IMG/VR virus record: IMGVR_UViG_3300042521_002893 | Location: 1-64,000 of that record | DNA: 64,000 nucleotides | Source: a virus | Direction: 5' to 3' (one strand) | The notes under the pieces: model-generated | What the model saw: only the letters and a program-made list of their open reading frames with translations | The model's database searches: none | What the model was told of the DNA's origin: nothing | In this document: piece after piece, positions 1 through 7,704 of the stretch | Layout: the number at the start of each line of letters is the position of its first letter | Position numbering within the stretch: position 1 is the first letter of the stretch | Made by a program: the position numbers and the translations under genes

Positions 1-84
1 CTTAAAGATAACGTAAAAAAGGCTAGTGATGTTGTGCAAGATTTGAAACAGTTGCAACGCGGTACTATCTTTGACGATCGCTGA
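1..84 (+). CDS. C-terminal end of a rightward protein (partial)
   Basis: The first 27 codons are open in frame 1 and end in TGA at 82-84. The peptide is a charged helical tail ending in IFDDR. The gene enters from outside the window and runs convergent to the leftward block, overlapping the next gene's 3' end by 20 nt. If the genome is circular or permuted this could be the last gene of the rightward late operon, but that is inference. Function unknown. Confidence 0.6.
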   Translation, partial: LKDNVKKASDVVQDLKQLQRGTIFDDR

Positions 85-316
85 TTGGAATCCAACATGC
101 GACACAATAGCCCGATTTAGTTCGGCAAGTACTGGTGGCGATCGTCATTCCATCATTAGGACCGTTTTGAATCTCTAGAATTAAAATATCACCAGGACAC
201 CAATACTCGCCTTTAGCCGTTTCGCTTTCCCAATATTTCACGGACATATCAGCCGCTTTCGACATTTGTGGGAAAGTCAACTTTTCGTCTTTCGATGTTA
301 TGGTTATGCGTTTCAT
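65..316 (-). CDS. Hypothetical protein, 83 aa
   Basis: I do not recognise this protein. It begins MKRITITSKDEK and has a Cys/Trp-containing centre (EYWCPGD) and a second half with two cysteines near a YCVACW stretch. A GGAAG ribosome site precedes the ATG. It is the last gene of the leftward block, four bases after the neighbouring 100-aa gene, so the two are probably cotranscribed. Confidence 0.7.
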   Translation of the reverse strand: MKRITITSKDEKLTFPQMSKAADMSVKYWESETAKGEYWCPGDILILEIQNGPNDGMTIATSTCRTKSGYCVACWIPISDRQR

Positions 317-320
317 GGTT

Positions 321-623
321 TTAACTTCCGGCGTTTTCAGCTTTTAGAAGTTGGGCAATGTGCTTCAAGTGTGCCAAAGCATTTTGCTGTTTTTTGGTTA
401 ATCTTCGTTTTCCTTTGGCCACCCAGAATGAAGGATTTGGGTTACCCAAAATTTCAATAATATCAAAATCAGGTAACGGGCAATGATTGAATACGTATTG
501 GGAAACATCAAAGTCAGTAGGAATCTTAATAGGCTTTGGTTCTGCTTGGCATTGTCGATCTAGATCTGAATAGTTGGGACAGCCAAAACAACAATTAACT
601 TCTTGAAGGCATAGTCTTTTCAT
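321..623 (-). CDS. Small cysteine-containing protein, 100 aa
   Basis: Unknown family. The N-terminus has a CCFGCP...C cluster that could bind a metal ion. The C-terminus is basic and helical (KGKRRLTKKQQNALAHLKHIAQ). An AAGGTGG ribosome site lies just upstream of the ATG. It sits within a run of closely spaced leftward genes. Confidence 0.7.
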   Translation of the reverse strand: MKRLCLQEVNCCFGCPNYSDLDRQCQAEPKPIKIPTDFDVSQYVFNHCPLPDFDIIEILGNPNPSFWVAKGKRRLTKKQQNALAHLKHIAQLLKAENAGS

Positions 624-632
624 GATACCACC

Positions 633-935
633 TTATTGTTTATCCATGGTAAGCTTAGATACCCCTTGTAAATCTAGATATCCCTTTTTAACAAGCCACC
701 TTATTTCTTCTACATCTAGAGATATTTTCCAGATCCAATGATCGCGACGTTTCATCCATTCTTTAGTCTCTGGATGTTCCAAGTAAAATGTTTCAATCAT
801 TTGATTAAGTGTTATTACATCAGTATCATATCGATCATAGGCGTCCCAACATTTCGTTTTAAACCATTCTCGGCATTGATCTTTTGTAGGTAATATCATG
901 GTGGTTAGAATAGTAAATATGTTGTTACTCTTCAT
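633..935 (-). CDS. Hypothetical protein, about 100 aa
   Basis: Unknown. The open frame extends to a TTG at 947, but the ATG at 935 overlaps the stop of the upstream zinc-ribbon gene and suggests translational coupling; an internal ATG at 899 is also possible. The body is rich in Trp and charged residues (EWFKTKCWDAYDRYD, EWMKRRDHWIWKI). No ribosome site is strong, so the start is uncertain. Confidence 0.6.
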   Translation of the reverse strand: MKSNNIFTILTTMILPTKDQCREWFKTKCWDAYDRYDTDVITLNQMIETFYLEHPETKEWMKRRDHWIWKISLDVEEIRWLVKKGYLDLQGVSKLTMDKQ

Positions 936-1059
936 CAACATCTTCAAGTATCAAAGGTAAATCGCTAGGGGGATCATAGTCTTCTTCCTCACGATTAAAA
1001 TGTTCACATTTTTCGACGACCTTATCACAGATGGGACAAATTACAAGAGGTAATGTCAT
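925..1059 (-). CDS. 44-aa zinc-ribbon-like mini-protein
   Basis: Translation gives MTLPLVICPICDKVVEKCEH followed by an acidic tail ending EDVDEE. The CPIC...C..H pattern is a half zinc knuckle. A strong AAGGAGATCC ribosome site precedes the ATG at 1059. Its stop overlaps the proposed start of the following gene. The role is unknown; small CxxC proteins are common in phage early regions. Confidence 0.7.
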   Translation of the reverse strand: MTLPLVICPICDKVVEKCEHFNREEEDYDPPSDLPLILEDVDEE

Positions 1060-1085
1060 TAGGATCTCCTTAAAGTGTTAATTTT

Positions 1086-1385
1086 TTATAACCCTAAACG
1101 ATGGTAAGCCTCGTTCATTTCTTCAATGTAGTGCTCTGCCCACTCTTGAATGAACTCATCGTCGCCTTCGGTGTAGGCTTCGCGGGCATTTACAATACTT
1201 TCGTTGGTTCTAAACAACTCACAGTCATCCATCAGCCCCCCGTTTTCATATATGCACTGACCAAACCGGGCAAAGCTTTCGGGCTTCCACTTGCCCTCAA
1301 CCCTTTCTGCGTAAATGGCCCAGCTACTGTCATAGCTGACGCTATCGGTCAGGTATTCGATTAGAGTGGATTTATTAGCAGACAT
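1086..1385 (-). CDS. Hypothetical acidic protein, 99 aa
   Basis: Unknown family. Strongly acidic, especially in the C-terminal half (EGDDEFIQEWAEHYIEEMNEAYHRLG). A GGAGG ribosome site lies close to the ATG at 1385. Acidic small proteins are frequent among phage host-takeover factors, but nothing in the sequence shows a specific function. Confidence 0.7.
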   Translation of the reverse strand: MSANKSTLIEYLTDSVSYDSSWAIYAERVEGKWKPESFARFGQCIYENGGLMDDCELFRTNESIVNAREAYTEGDDEFIQEWAEHYIEEMNEAYHRLGL

Positions 1386-1446
1386 CGGTCGGTCCTCCGT
1401 AAGTGGTTTGTTTCATACCTTCAATATAGCCCCGGCATATCGACGA

Positions 1447-1902
1447 TTAGTCTTGTAACTCTGGAGCTACAGTGCCATTGCCAGCATTAATAATAAAGCG
1501 TTTAGCGTTTTGAGCTTTTTTAATGCCAACACCCCAAGGAAACTCGAAAGGTTCTCCTTCTATAATTAACTGCTTAGCCATGGAAGCCAGCTTTTTCTGT
1601 TCTATGAACGTAATATAGTTCATAGCTAGGCCCCGACCTAATGGAGTATTAGGAACAAACTCAAGAGATTTTAGGTTAGTATTATGGTAAAAAGTAAGAT
1701 GAGAAGATTTGGAAAGTACTAAAGTTTCTTTTTGCGAAGCATCCCAGTCGTAATCCAAATAGTTGTCATCGTATGGAATTAGATCATGGGTCTTCTGATC
1801 ATGTGTGCCGCACTCAACTTTATCATAGTCAGAGTCAGATCCTACGATAAAAGGCCCGGTCGTCAAGGCATACTTGAGGATAATAAACGAAGTCGTAATC
1901 AT
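1447..1902 (-). CDS. Hypothetical protein, 151 aa
   Basis: Unknown family. An Asp/Tyr-rich stretch in the first third (YDDNYLDYDWDAS) is followed by a more ordinary mixed region containing a GRGLAMNYITFIEQKK helix. A TAGGAG ribosome site supports the ATG at 1902. It lies between a stand-alone leftward gene and the DUF262 gene. Confidence 0.7.
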   Translation of the reverse strand: MITTSFIILKYALTTGPFIVGSDSDYDKVECGTHDQKTHDLIPYDDNYLDYDWDASQKETLVLSKSSHLTFYHNTNLKSLEFVPNTPLGRGLAMNYITFIEQKKLASMAKQLIIEGEPFEFPWGVGIKKAQNAKRFIINAGNGTVAPELQD

Positions 1903-1943
1903 AGGTTAGCTCCTAAAGTTTGACAAAGGGAATCAAGTCGTAA

Positions 1944-2483
1944 CTAAAGAGAAAAAGACTGCTGTAACTTAAGCTTATGTTCTAGATCCTGTTTAGTACC
2001 TGCGAAGTTAAGCAATGTGAACCACTTTATCTTATCTTGGTCTGACATGGGATTATCAATGGGATCAGAAAGAACATTAACTCCTAAAAAGAAAGATAAT
2101 ATGACGCTTTTATAATCCTCTGGTAGGGTACCCCAGAAAGAAGTTTCTCCATCAATGTGAATAGGAAACCCTTCTTGTATAAAATCAATCACAGTTGATA
2201 ACCGTTGCTTGCCATCAATGATTTGATATAAAATACCCGTATCTTTATATACAGAAACAACAGAAATGTTTGGTACAGGTCGGTCTAGAAGGATCGACCA
2301 TATCAGTTCCTCTTTCTGAAGAGGATTCCATACATAATCTCGTTGGAGGTTGTAACCAACGGATAGAGGTACATCCCAATCAATTAAGCCCGCAATGTTT
2401 TTTCTAAGAAAGTCTTTTACTTGAAGTTCAGTATACTGAACCTTAAAGCCAAAAGACTTTCTTAGTTCTTCGATGGTTTTCAT
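1944..2483 (-). CDS. DUF262 (GmrS-like / ParB-fold) domain protein, 179 aa
   Basis: The protein shows the DUF262 signature: YNLQRDYVWNPLQKEELIWSILLDRPVP at about residues 45-70 and YQIIDGKQRLSTVIDF at about 105-120. In the GmrSD restriction system and relatives this domain belongs to a ParB-like NTPase fold, with the (I)DGxQR motif binding or hydrolysing NTP. Full-length GmrSD proteins add a DUF1524 HNH nuclease domain; here the protein ends soon after the DUF262 core, so it lacks a nuclease. It could be a regulatory or anti-restriction decoy; that is inference. A TGGAG ribosome site supports the start. Confidence 0.8.
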   Translation of the reverse strand: MKTIEELRKSFGFKVQYTELQVKDFLRKNIAGLIDWDVPLSVGYNLQRDYVWNPLQKEELIWSILLDRPVPNISVVSVYKDTGILYQIIDGKQRLSTVIDFIQEGFPIHIDGETSFWGTLPEDYKSVILSFFLGVNVLSDPIDNPMSDQDKIKWFTLLNFAGTKQDLEHKLKLQQSFSL

Positions 2484-2511
2484 AATTTTGCTCCATTTGT
2501 TTTATTCATTA

Positions 2512-2555
2512 TATCACGGTCTCTCTGGTCGATTAATGCTAGAGAGACCGTGATA
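2512..2555 (-). terminator. Hairpin terminator after the DUF932 gene
   Basis: A perfect 15-bp inverted repeat (arms 2512-2526 and 2541-2555, TATCACGGTCTCTCT and its complement) lies 6 nt after the DUF932 stop. The following U-run is weak, so it may be a processing or stability hairpin. Confidence 0.6.
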
Positions 2556-2561
2556 AGTCAA

Positions 2562-3632
2562 CTATCGAGCGATCATCTCTACGGCCACGTTATGAGCCCT
2601 TTGAGTTAAATCAGCAGCAGTACCAAAGAGAAGCTGGTTAAGGCGTTTTCTTTGATCGTCCAATGCTGAATTATCCTTAGCGTGAGTGATATACTCGGTG
2701 ACCGCTTGATAACCTTGCCATAATGTCCCTTCCACACCCTTGATGTCGATACCAACTCCAGCCTCAAAATTCTTGAGAATCTGATTGTATCCTCTCATAT
2801 CTTTGATCGTCTTGCCCTGTGCGTTGGGCTTCATCTCGACATCGTAATCATATACCCGACAGAGATATTCCCGGAACAAGGCTTCATTCATCGGGGTCTT
2901 CGCCATGTTACGGTATTGTTCCAAGGTTAAATTAAAATCGCGTCTAGCGATATCGATCTTACCCTGTACCAAGTTCATGTTTTGATGAAGGTTTTTAGTG
3001 TGCTTTGCCCTCACAGACTTCGCTGTAACGGCAAGGTCATCACCCTTCTCGAATTGGGCATAATCGCCTTTTCGTTTACGATCAGAGATCGCCGCACCAA
3101 GGGTGTTCGCACACACAACTCGAATAGTACTGAACATCATACCAACTTGCAGTGTACCATCGTGGGAGTTATACAGAACAACATACAATTCTACATCATC
3201 ACCTGGTAAAACAGAACCAATACCGTCTTTGATCTTGGCAGTAATAGCGATACGTTTACCCTCTTGTAAAGACACGGCAGCGTCTAAATAAACGTCGCCG
3301 TCCTGAATCAGAGGGTCGAACCAGTTGAATGCTTCCTTATTCTGTAAAACTGTCCATGATCTGTTGCATACATGAAGCGTTTTCCCTGTATCGCTTCGGA
3401 TCAGCGCTTTTTTATCTGGGATCGTATGAATACCAGGATCAACAAGCCAGGGAGCGATCGTCCCGTCTAGTAGTATATTTGAATTAGCGAAAATCGGAAC
3501 TTCAAGTACTTCCCAATTCATACCTGCCGCAACGATCGCTTCACCCGTGGTTAACATGTCAGTTACGACATTTCCTAGACGATGCCACGCAGGCTTTTGA
3601 TAGAAGAAACCAGAATCAAATTCGTGAGTCAT
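2562..3632 (-). CDS. DUF932 phage/plasmid-like protein, 356 aa
   Basis: Matches the DUF932 / phage-plasmid-like family: the N-terminus has the FYQKPAWHRLGNVV pattern and the centre has YNSHDGTLQVGMMFSTIRVVCANTL, both hallmarks. The family is widespread on phages and plasmids and lacks a settled biochemical role. The length is normal. It has its own promoter (3662-3690) and a 3' hairpin, so it appears monocistronic and probably highly expressed. The start is supported by an AAGGAAAT ribosome site. Confidence 0.85.
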   Translation of the reverse strand: MTHEFDSGFFYQKPAWHRLGNVVTDMLTTGEAIVAAGMNWEVLEVPIFANSNILLDGTIAPWLVDPGIHTIPDKKALIRSDTGKTLHVCNRSWTVLQNKEAFNWFDPLIQDGDVYLDAAVSLQEGKRIAITAKIKDGIGSVLPGDDVELYVVLYNSHDGTLQVGMMFSTIRVVCANTLGAAISDRKRKGDYAQFEKGDDLAVTAKSVRAKHTKNLHQNMNLVQGKIDIARRDFNLTLEQYRNMAKTPMNEALFREYLCRVYDYDVEMKPNAQGKTIKDMRGYNQILKNFEAGVGIDIKGVEGTLWQGYQAVTEYITHAKDNSALDDQRKRLNQLLFGTAADLTQRAHNVAVEMIAR

Positions 3633-3661
3633 AAGAAATTTCCTTTTTCTAACTTGATCCT

Positions 3662-3690
3662 ATTCTAATCGACTTACTTTTAATTGTCAA
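3662..3690 (-). promoter_or_regulatory. Sigma70-type promoter for the DUF932 gene
   Basis: On the minus strand TTGACA (3685-3690), 17 nt, TAGAAT (3662-3667). The -35 box is overlapped by a TGTC...GACA inverted repeat, as in other promoters of this arm. Confidence 0.75.
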
Positions 3691-3734
3691 CCTATGTAGA
3701 CACTATTTTTTCCACGATTTTTTTCAAAAAGATT

Positions 3735-3777
3735 AAAAAAACAATAACGATCGCCCTTATTATGAACGGCGATCGTT
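3735..3777 (-). terminator. Rho-independent terminator
   Basis: Arms AACGATCGCC (3746-3755) and GGCGATCGTT (3768-3777), followed on the minus strand by ATTGTTTTTTT. It follows the 144-aa gene at 3841. The arms contain a HIP1-like core. Confidence 0.75.
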
Positions 3778-3840
3778 CTTGCTGGAGATATTAGGTATAT
3801 AGACTATTCGGAAAGGTGTTGCTTTTGCCAACGTTGATAT

Positions 3841-4275
3841 TTAGCGTAATCCAAGTTTTTGCAGAAAGTGTAGCGGTATGTCAGTGATTTGTTTACGATT
3901 GCTATCGTATAAAAATAGATCTACCGACCAAAGATCGTTATAAAGCAAATGTGGTATAGATACACCACAGTCGTCTCGGTAAACCAATTGACTTTTATGG
4001 AATGGAACAAACGTATGTATGTAGTCTTTTCTATAGGCTTCTAACGTGTTTGTAGAGACTGGTTGGATACGAGAACTGTAAAAATGAAAAGTATCACCAG
4101 CGAAGTCAAGCTGCAATGTAACCACTTCGCCACTTAGGACAGCTATCATATCTTTGTGATCAATATCCTGAAAGTTGATGAAATAAGTTTCATAAATACA
4201 AAATTTCCAATCGTTAGCTAGTTGTTCCCTAGTCTTTTGTAACTTATATATTTCGTCTGTTAGTTTTGATGACAT
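3841..4275 (-). CDS. Hypothetical protein, 144 aa
   Basis: Unknown. Starts MSSKLTDEIYKLQKTREQL, a probable helix, followed by a mixed alpha/beta body rich in aromatic residues. An AAGGAGA ribosome site supports the ATG. It is the last gene of a small leftward operon ending at the terminator at about 3.75 kb. Confidence 0.7.
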   Translation of the reverse strand: MSSKLTDEIYKLQKTREQLANDWKFCIYETYFINFQDIDHKDMIAVLSGEVVTLQLDFAGDTFHFYSSRIQPVSTNTLEAYRKDYIHTFVPFHKSQLVYRDDCGVSIPHLLYNDLWSVDLFLYDSNRKQITDIPLHFLQKLGLR

Positions 4276-4319
4276 GGTATTCTCCTTGATATATTTCTAG
4301 GATTGAATTTATTTTTCGT

Positions 4320-4511
4320 TCAGTGATATGAAATATCGTCTTCATCGATCTTATTTTGATCGCTTAGGATATAGAAAACCTTATTGGCGGCTACTACCGC
4401 TGTAGCTAAAACATAGTCTAGATTTTCATCAGATCGATTTCGATCCCAGACGTTAGGATTTGAAAGCAATGCTTCTACAAATCGGACTAGAATCTCTTGA
4501 TCAGTTTTCAT
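4320..4511 (-). CDS. Hypothetical protein, 63 aa
   Basis: Unknown helical protein starting MKTDQEILVRFVEALL. I chose the ATG at 4511 because a GAGGAG site stands 8 nt upstream; the longer open frame to 4547 has no ribosome site. It overlaps the end of the preceding gene by 11 nt, indicating coupling. Confidence 0.7.
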   Translation of the reverse strand: MKTDQEILVRFVEALLSNPNVWDRNRSDENLDYVLATAVVAANKVFYILSDQNKIDEDDISYH

Positions 4512-4728
4512 GGGTTTTCTCCTCTGGGGGTAAACAATCGTAAACACCTTCTATCCACTCTTTCAAAGCTTCGATCGCATCCTCTTTATTCACATAGACA
4601 GAACTCATCAAACCGTCTGTTTGGTACACATCAAAGATACCATAGCCGCTTGTACCAGTAAAAGGATCTTTACACAATCGCAACACAAATTGTTTCTTTA
4701 TAAGATCTAGTGCAACGTTTTTCACCAT
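4501..4728 (-). CDS. Hypothetical protein, 75 aa
   Basis: Unknown. The pattern VLRLCKDPFTGTSGYGIFDVYQTDG...NKEDAIEALKEWIEGVYD resembles other small phage proteins here that end in a strand-then-helix DAIEAL segment (compare 4731, 11320, 13653, 14143). The start overlaps the upstream gene's stop region. Confidence 0.65.
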   Translation of the reverse strand: MVKNVALDLIKKQFVLRLCKDPFTGTSGYGIFDVYQTDGLMSSVYVNKEDAIEALKEWIEGVYDCLPPEEKTHEN

Positions 4729-4730
4729 GG

Positions 4731-4943
4731 TTAACCCAGTTGACTCCGGATCTTGTCAGTAGCCGCTACGATCGCCTCCATCAAACTCATAAAAGGCGAA
4801 GGGGCATACGACTCTGTGATCTCCGTTTTGAAGATCTGGTATCGATATACGTCTCCATCTTTCCAAATTCTTCCAACCACGATCTGACCTACGTTTATAT
4901 CATAATCGTTGCTGGGAAGTTCTAACAAAGCTATCTTCTTCAT
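4731..4943 (-). CDS. Hypothetical protein, 70 aa
   Basis: Unknown. Strand-rich first half (VGRIWKDGDVYRYQIFKT) and a C-terminal helix (SLMEAIVAATDKIRSQ), the same architecture as the following gene. No strong ribosome site; it starts 3 nt after the stop of the 162-aa gene, so coupling is likely. Confidence 0.65.
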   Translation of the reverse strand: MKKIALLELPSNDYDINVGQIVVGRIWKDGDVYRYQIFKTEITESYAPSPFMSLMEAIVAATDKIRSQLG

Positions 4944-4946
4944 TTT

Positions 4947-5435
4947 TTATTTAGTGGTAATTGGGAAAATAATAGCATTTTCACGTTCTGATAATTCTTC
5001 GATTTTATATTCGCCATCAGAAGCTTTATGAAACTGTAACCTATCATTGATCTTCTCTAACATTAGAGAAACGATCGCTTCTTCACTCAGGTCCGTACAA
5101 GACGGATATAGTATCTCTACGGTATCATCGTTCCGGATCCTATACAGAACCTCCCCTCCTTCCATCGAGAACAGTGTATTCCATTCTCTACAGTTCTGAA
5201 CACGATCAAAACCCCAAGATAATGAGTCTGCCACGTTATCGAAAGACATTTCGGGTAACAACCATAACCGCACTCTCATTTTGATGTCAGGTGCCCATAG
5301 AAAAACATCTTTTTCAGTTATTTCAATGTCTATACCTTCCAACTTCTTTATATATTGAGTGATTTCCTCTTCTGACGCAGCATTATCCATGTTACAGAAG
5401 CTAGCGATCGCTGCCAGATAATACGCTTTACTCAT
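4947..5435 (-). CDS. Hypothetical protein, 162 aa
   Basis: Unknown. I start at ATG 5435 (MSKAYYLAAIASFCNMD) because GAGGA lies 6 nt upstream; the frame is open to 5525 but that would run into the terminator hairpin of the upstream gene. The sequence alternates acidic helices and Trp-containing strands (VFLWAPDIKMRVRLWLLPEM). Confidence 0.7.
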   Translation of the reverse strand: MSKAYYLAAIASFCNMDNAASEEEITQYIKKLEGIDIEITEKDVFLWAPDIKMRVRLWLLPEMSFDNVADSLSWGFDRVQNCREWNTLFSMEGGEVLYRIRNDDTVEILYPSCTDLSEEAIVSLMLEKINDRLQFHKASDGEYKIEELSERENAIIFPITTK

Positions 5436-5481
5436 GACCATCCTCTTTTGATTCGTTGGTTTTAATTTATATTTTAACAAA

Positions 5482-5524
5482 TGGTTTACGTAGACTATCC
5501 ATACAAGACAGTCTACGTAAACCA
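5482..5524 (-). terminator. Rho-independent terminator
   Basis: A 15-bp perfect stem (5482-5496 / 5510-5524, TGGTTTACGTAGACT) follows the 76-aa gene and is followed by TTTGTT on the minus strand. Confidence 0.75.
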
Positions 5525-5531
5525 CCTGATG

Positions 5532-5762
5532 CTAGACGGTACGGTAAACGTCTCCCATACCCCAACCATGTTTGCCTGCACGGGCGATTACTCCCGCTTG
5601 ACTCACTAGATTAGCATTGTCTTCTTTTTCAATTAGCAGAGCCGCCGCAGTAAGCACATTCTCTGGTGAGAACGATACTTCAAAAACTTCCATAACTAGA
5701 CGACCTTGGGTTAACTCTAGAGCTTGTTCCGGAGAAGTCAGCTCTGCAATGAAATTGGTCAT
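5532..5762 (-). CDS. Hypothetical protein, 76 aa
   Basis: Unknown. Starts MTNFIAELTSPEQALELTQ; the C-terminus is glycine-rich (ARAGKHGWGMGDVYRTV). It is expressed from a promoter and leader (5764-5929) that is duplicated upstream of the 236-aa gene at 7061, so both are probably co-regulated. Confidence 0.7.
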   Translation of the reverse strand: MTNFIAELTSPEQALELTQGRLVMEVFEVSFSPENVLTAAALLIEKEDNANLVSQAGVIARAGKHGWGMGDVYRTV

Positions 5763-5763
5763 A

Positions 5764-5929
5764 ATTGCATTCCTTTAACTCATCTCCTTTTATTCTAAAC
5801 GATCTCACCAGAAGTGTCAAGTTCAGTTTACAGGCAACCCGGACGCGATCGCTCTTGTTTTGATCCACGATGGTTGAAACACGATTGTTTGTTGACTGGA
5901 TCCACAAAAGATAACAAACTAGGACGATC
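5764..5929 (-). repeat. Duplicated promoter/leader module, copy 1
   Basis: About 166 bp that recurs at 7063-7228 with roughly 90% identity. It includes TTGACA (5815-5820), 17 nt, TAGAAT (5792-5797), a leader with AAAGGAGATGAGTTAAAGGAATG, and a GTTGACTGGATCCACAAAAG stretch. Open frames crossing it are not genes. Confidence 0.8.
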
Positions 5930-5943
5930 GTATACCCTATTTG

Positions 5944-6249
5944 CTAATCCAAATCGTTGATGTATTCCCCCTGCACTACTCGCAGGCGGTAAAATCTGCG
6001 GTCGAAGTATTTTAACGCTTCAAAATCCTCATAGGGAATTTCGTAGCACACTCCATTTACAGAGTTGAACGAAGAAAAGCCCCATTCGTTTTCTTCTGCG
6101 GAAGTTTCGTCCAGGCTTTGCCGGACTATAAATCCGACATGCCCCGCACAAAAAGTTTCAGAAGCTTCTGAAACTTTCACTATTGATCCCTCCGGCAATC
6201 CCAGAGTCGGGTGGAGATCTTGAGCTTCCTTCAATTCAAACTTGACCAT
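5944..6249 (-). CDS. Hypothetical protein, 101 aa
   Basis: Unknown. The first seven residues MVKFELK and the encoding bases are identical to those of the 236-aa gene at 7061, so this may be a fusion or remnant of the same family. A very strong AAGGAGGA ribosome site precedes the ATG. The rest (EGSIVKVSEASETFCAGHVGFIV) reads as a small beta-rich domain. Confidence 0.7.
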   Translation of the reverse strand: MVKFELKEAQDLHPTLGLPEGSIVKVSEASETFCAGHVGFIVRQSLDETSAEENEWGFSSFNSVNGVCYEIPYEDFEALKYFDRRFYRLRVVQGEYINDLD

Positions 6250-6308
6250 GATTGTCCTCCTTGGACGAAAGTGAACAAAAAAAACGAACAGTAGACAACA
6301 GCAAAAGG

Positions 6309-6341
6309 CACCCCAGAGCCTAGTAGGTAGACCCTGGGGTG
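6309..6341 (-). terminator. Rho-independent terminator
   Basis: Arms CACCCCAG (6309-6316) and CTGGGGTG (6334-6341), followed by CCTTTTG on the minus strand, just after the 236-aa gene. Confidence 0.7.
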
Positions 6342-6350
6342 ATGAAGAGG

Positions 6351-7061
6351 CTAATTTAGGCTGTCAGCCTCCATTGCCTCAGAAACCGTTTCGTAAGTAT
6401 CAAATCCCTCAAGAGATTTTAGTTCTTGTCGTCGGATGTAGTCCCACCACCAAGATAGACTTTCGTCTATCTGAGAATTTCTATCGCTAGCCGGGATAGC
6501 TAGCATTTTTGCAGCGCTAGCAGCAAGCGATAGAGCTTGTTGACGATCTACAGCCTCTACCGCCCATTGGCGACGCTTGTAGGTTTCCCAGTCAACCCTG
6601 TAAAAACAGGGCCATTCCTCCAAGTGGAGGGTGACCAGGGTAGCCAAATTTTTGAACGACCTACCCGTGAAGTCTTCGGGCAGCATATAGGTGCCCTCCA
6701 CCACCCATTCAATCTGAGCACGGAAATTTCCATAGGCGGACATGCCGCCGAAATAGCCGTCCTGTTTTCCGGACCAACGGGCTTCTTGAGCCCGAAAAAC
6801 AAAGCTCTCAAATCCATCTTCTTCTGCTTCTAACGAAACAGAGATATTTCCTAAAAATTTAAGCATCCCAGAGGGGATACTCAAAGTCAGCCCTTGGTGC
6901 TGGATCTCCTTCCCCTTGAGGAAAGAGAGATCCCACGGATCTCCGACGTTAACCTTACCAACACTAAGAACATCCAGTTCAAGGCTGGACTTGTTGGCAT
7001 ACCCGCCGTCTCCAACGACGGGGACGGTAACTGATGCGTTCTTCAATTCAAACTTGACCAT
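6351..7061 (-). CDS. Hypothetical protein of a phage paralogue pair, 236 aa
   Basis: Paralogue of the gene at 7705-8406. Shared blocks are GDPWD at about residue 40, WxGKQxGxFGGxSAYGxF at about 95-112, GTYMLPED at about 122-130 and DWxTYKxRQxAVEA at about 158-170. The glycine-aromatic core suggests a beta-rich fold; no named family is recognised. It is driven by the duplicated promoter at 7091-7119 and ends at a terminator, so it is probably monocistronic. Confidence 0.75.
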   Translation of the reverse strand: MVKFELKNASVTVPVVGDGGYANKSSLELDVLSVGKVNVGDPWDLSFLKGKEIQHQGLTLSIPSGMLKFLGNISVSLEAEEDGFESFVFRAQEARWSGKQDGYFGGMSAYGNFRAQIEWVVEGTYMLPEDFTGRSFKNLATLVTLHLEEWPCFYRVDWETYKRRQWAVEAVDRQQALSLAASAAKMLAIPASDRNSQIDESLSWWWDYIRRQELKSLEGFDTYETVSEAMEADSLN

Positions 7062-7062
7062 G

Positions 7063-7228
7063 ATTGCATTCCTTTAACTCATCTCCTTTCATTCTAAACG
7101 ATCGCACCAGAACTGTCAAGTCCGGTTTACACTCGACCCGAACGCGATCGCTCTTGTTTTGATCCACGATGGTTGAAACGCGATCGTTTGTTGACTGGAT
7201 CCACAAAAGGTAAAGCACTAGGACGATC
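7063..7228 (-). repeat. Duplicated promoter/leader module, copy 2
   Basis: Second copy of the module at 5764-5929. Promoter TTGACA (7114-7119), 17 nt, TAGAAT (7091-7096) on the minus strand, feeding the 236-aa gene. Confidence 0.8.
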
Positions 7229-7420
7229 TCATATCTAAGAACGATCAATGATCCACGAATGTTGATAGTGACATAGCGATTGATGATCAATAGCGATCGT
7301 CCTAGTGCGATCAATGATCCACATTTGTGGATCAATAAATTCAACATTTGTGGATCTCTGTCGTAGCCCCGTTAGGGGCGTCTCTATATATATATTCTCT
7401 TTAGTCTCTTTAATATAGAA
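7229..7420. other. Non-coding stretch with short repeats
   Basis: No gene. It holds repeated GATCAATGATCCAC and ACATTTGTGGATC units and a GATCCAC-ATTT-GTGGATC hairpin (7316-7333). The open frame on the minus strand overlaps the promoter module and is not protein-like. Confidence 0.6.
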
Positions 7421-7424
7421 GATT

Positions 7425-7570
7425 GGGTCAGACTGACCCTCCCGATTGGGTCAATTTGACCTAATCGATTGGTCAAAATGTATTTGTTCGATTAGGTCAA
7501 ATTGACCCAATCGATTGTCCAAAATGAGTTGATCGAACGGGTCAAATTGACCCAATCGATTGGTCAAAAC
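7425..7570. repeat. Cluster of GGTCAAATTGACC palindromes
   Basis: Four palindromes (7425-7439, 7448-7461, 7495-7507, 7539-7553) with centre GGTCAAATTGACC alternate with three ATCGATTGGTCAAAAT-type units (7464-7479, 7510-7525, 7555-7570). The same units recur at 35117-35165. This looks like an array of binding sites for one protein, such as a replication, partition or repressor protein. Confidence 0.75.
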
Positions 7571-7627
7571 GGATCAGATCGCTACGGTGTACCAAGGGTT
7601 TTGGTCAGATCGTATAAGTGCGATCGC

Positions 7628-7659
7628 AAAAAAAAGACCTTGATCGTATGATCAAGGTC
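7628..7659 (-). terminator. Rho-independent terminator
   Basis: Stem GACCTTGATC / GATCAAGGTC (7636-7645 / 7650-7659) followed on the minus strand by eight T. It ends transcription of the 233-aa gene. Confidence 0.9.
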
Positions 7660-7704
7660 GTAAGTTGTGCCTTTTTCTCTACAACTCTAGAAGATATTGT
7701 ATCT

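Noticed and set aside
6537-6833. 98-codon rightward and 86-codon leftward frames
   Set aside because: Both are shadows of the 236-aa paralogue gene.
7048-7347. 99-codon leftward open frame
   Set aside because: It overlaps the promoter/leader module, and its translation matches the other leader copy (5680-5907) only because the DNA is duplicated.
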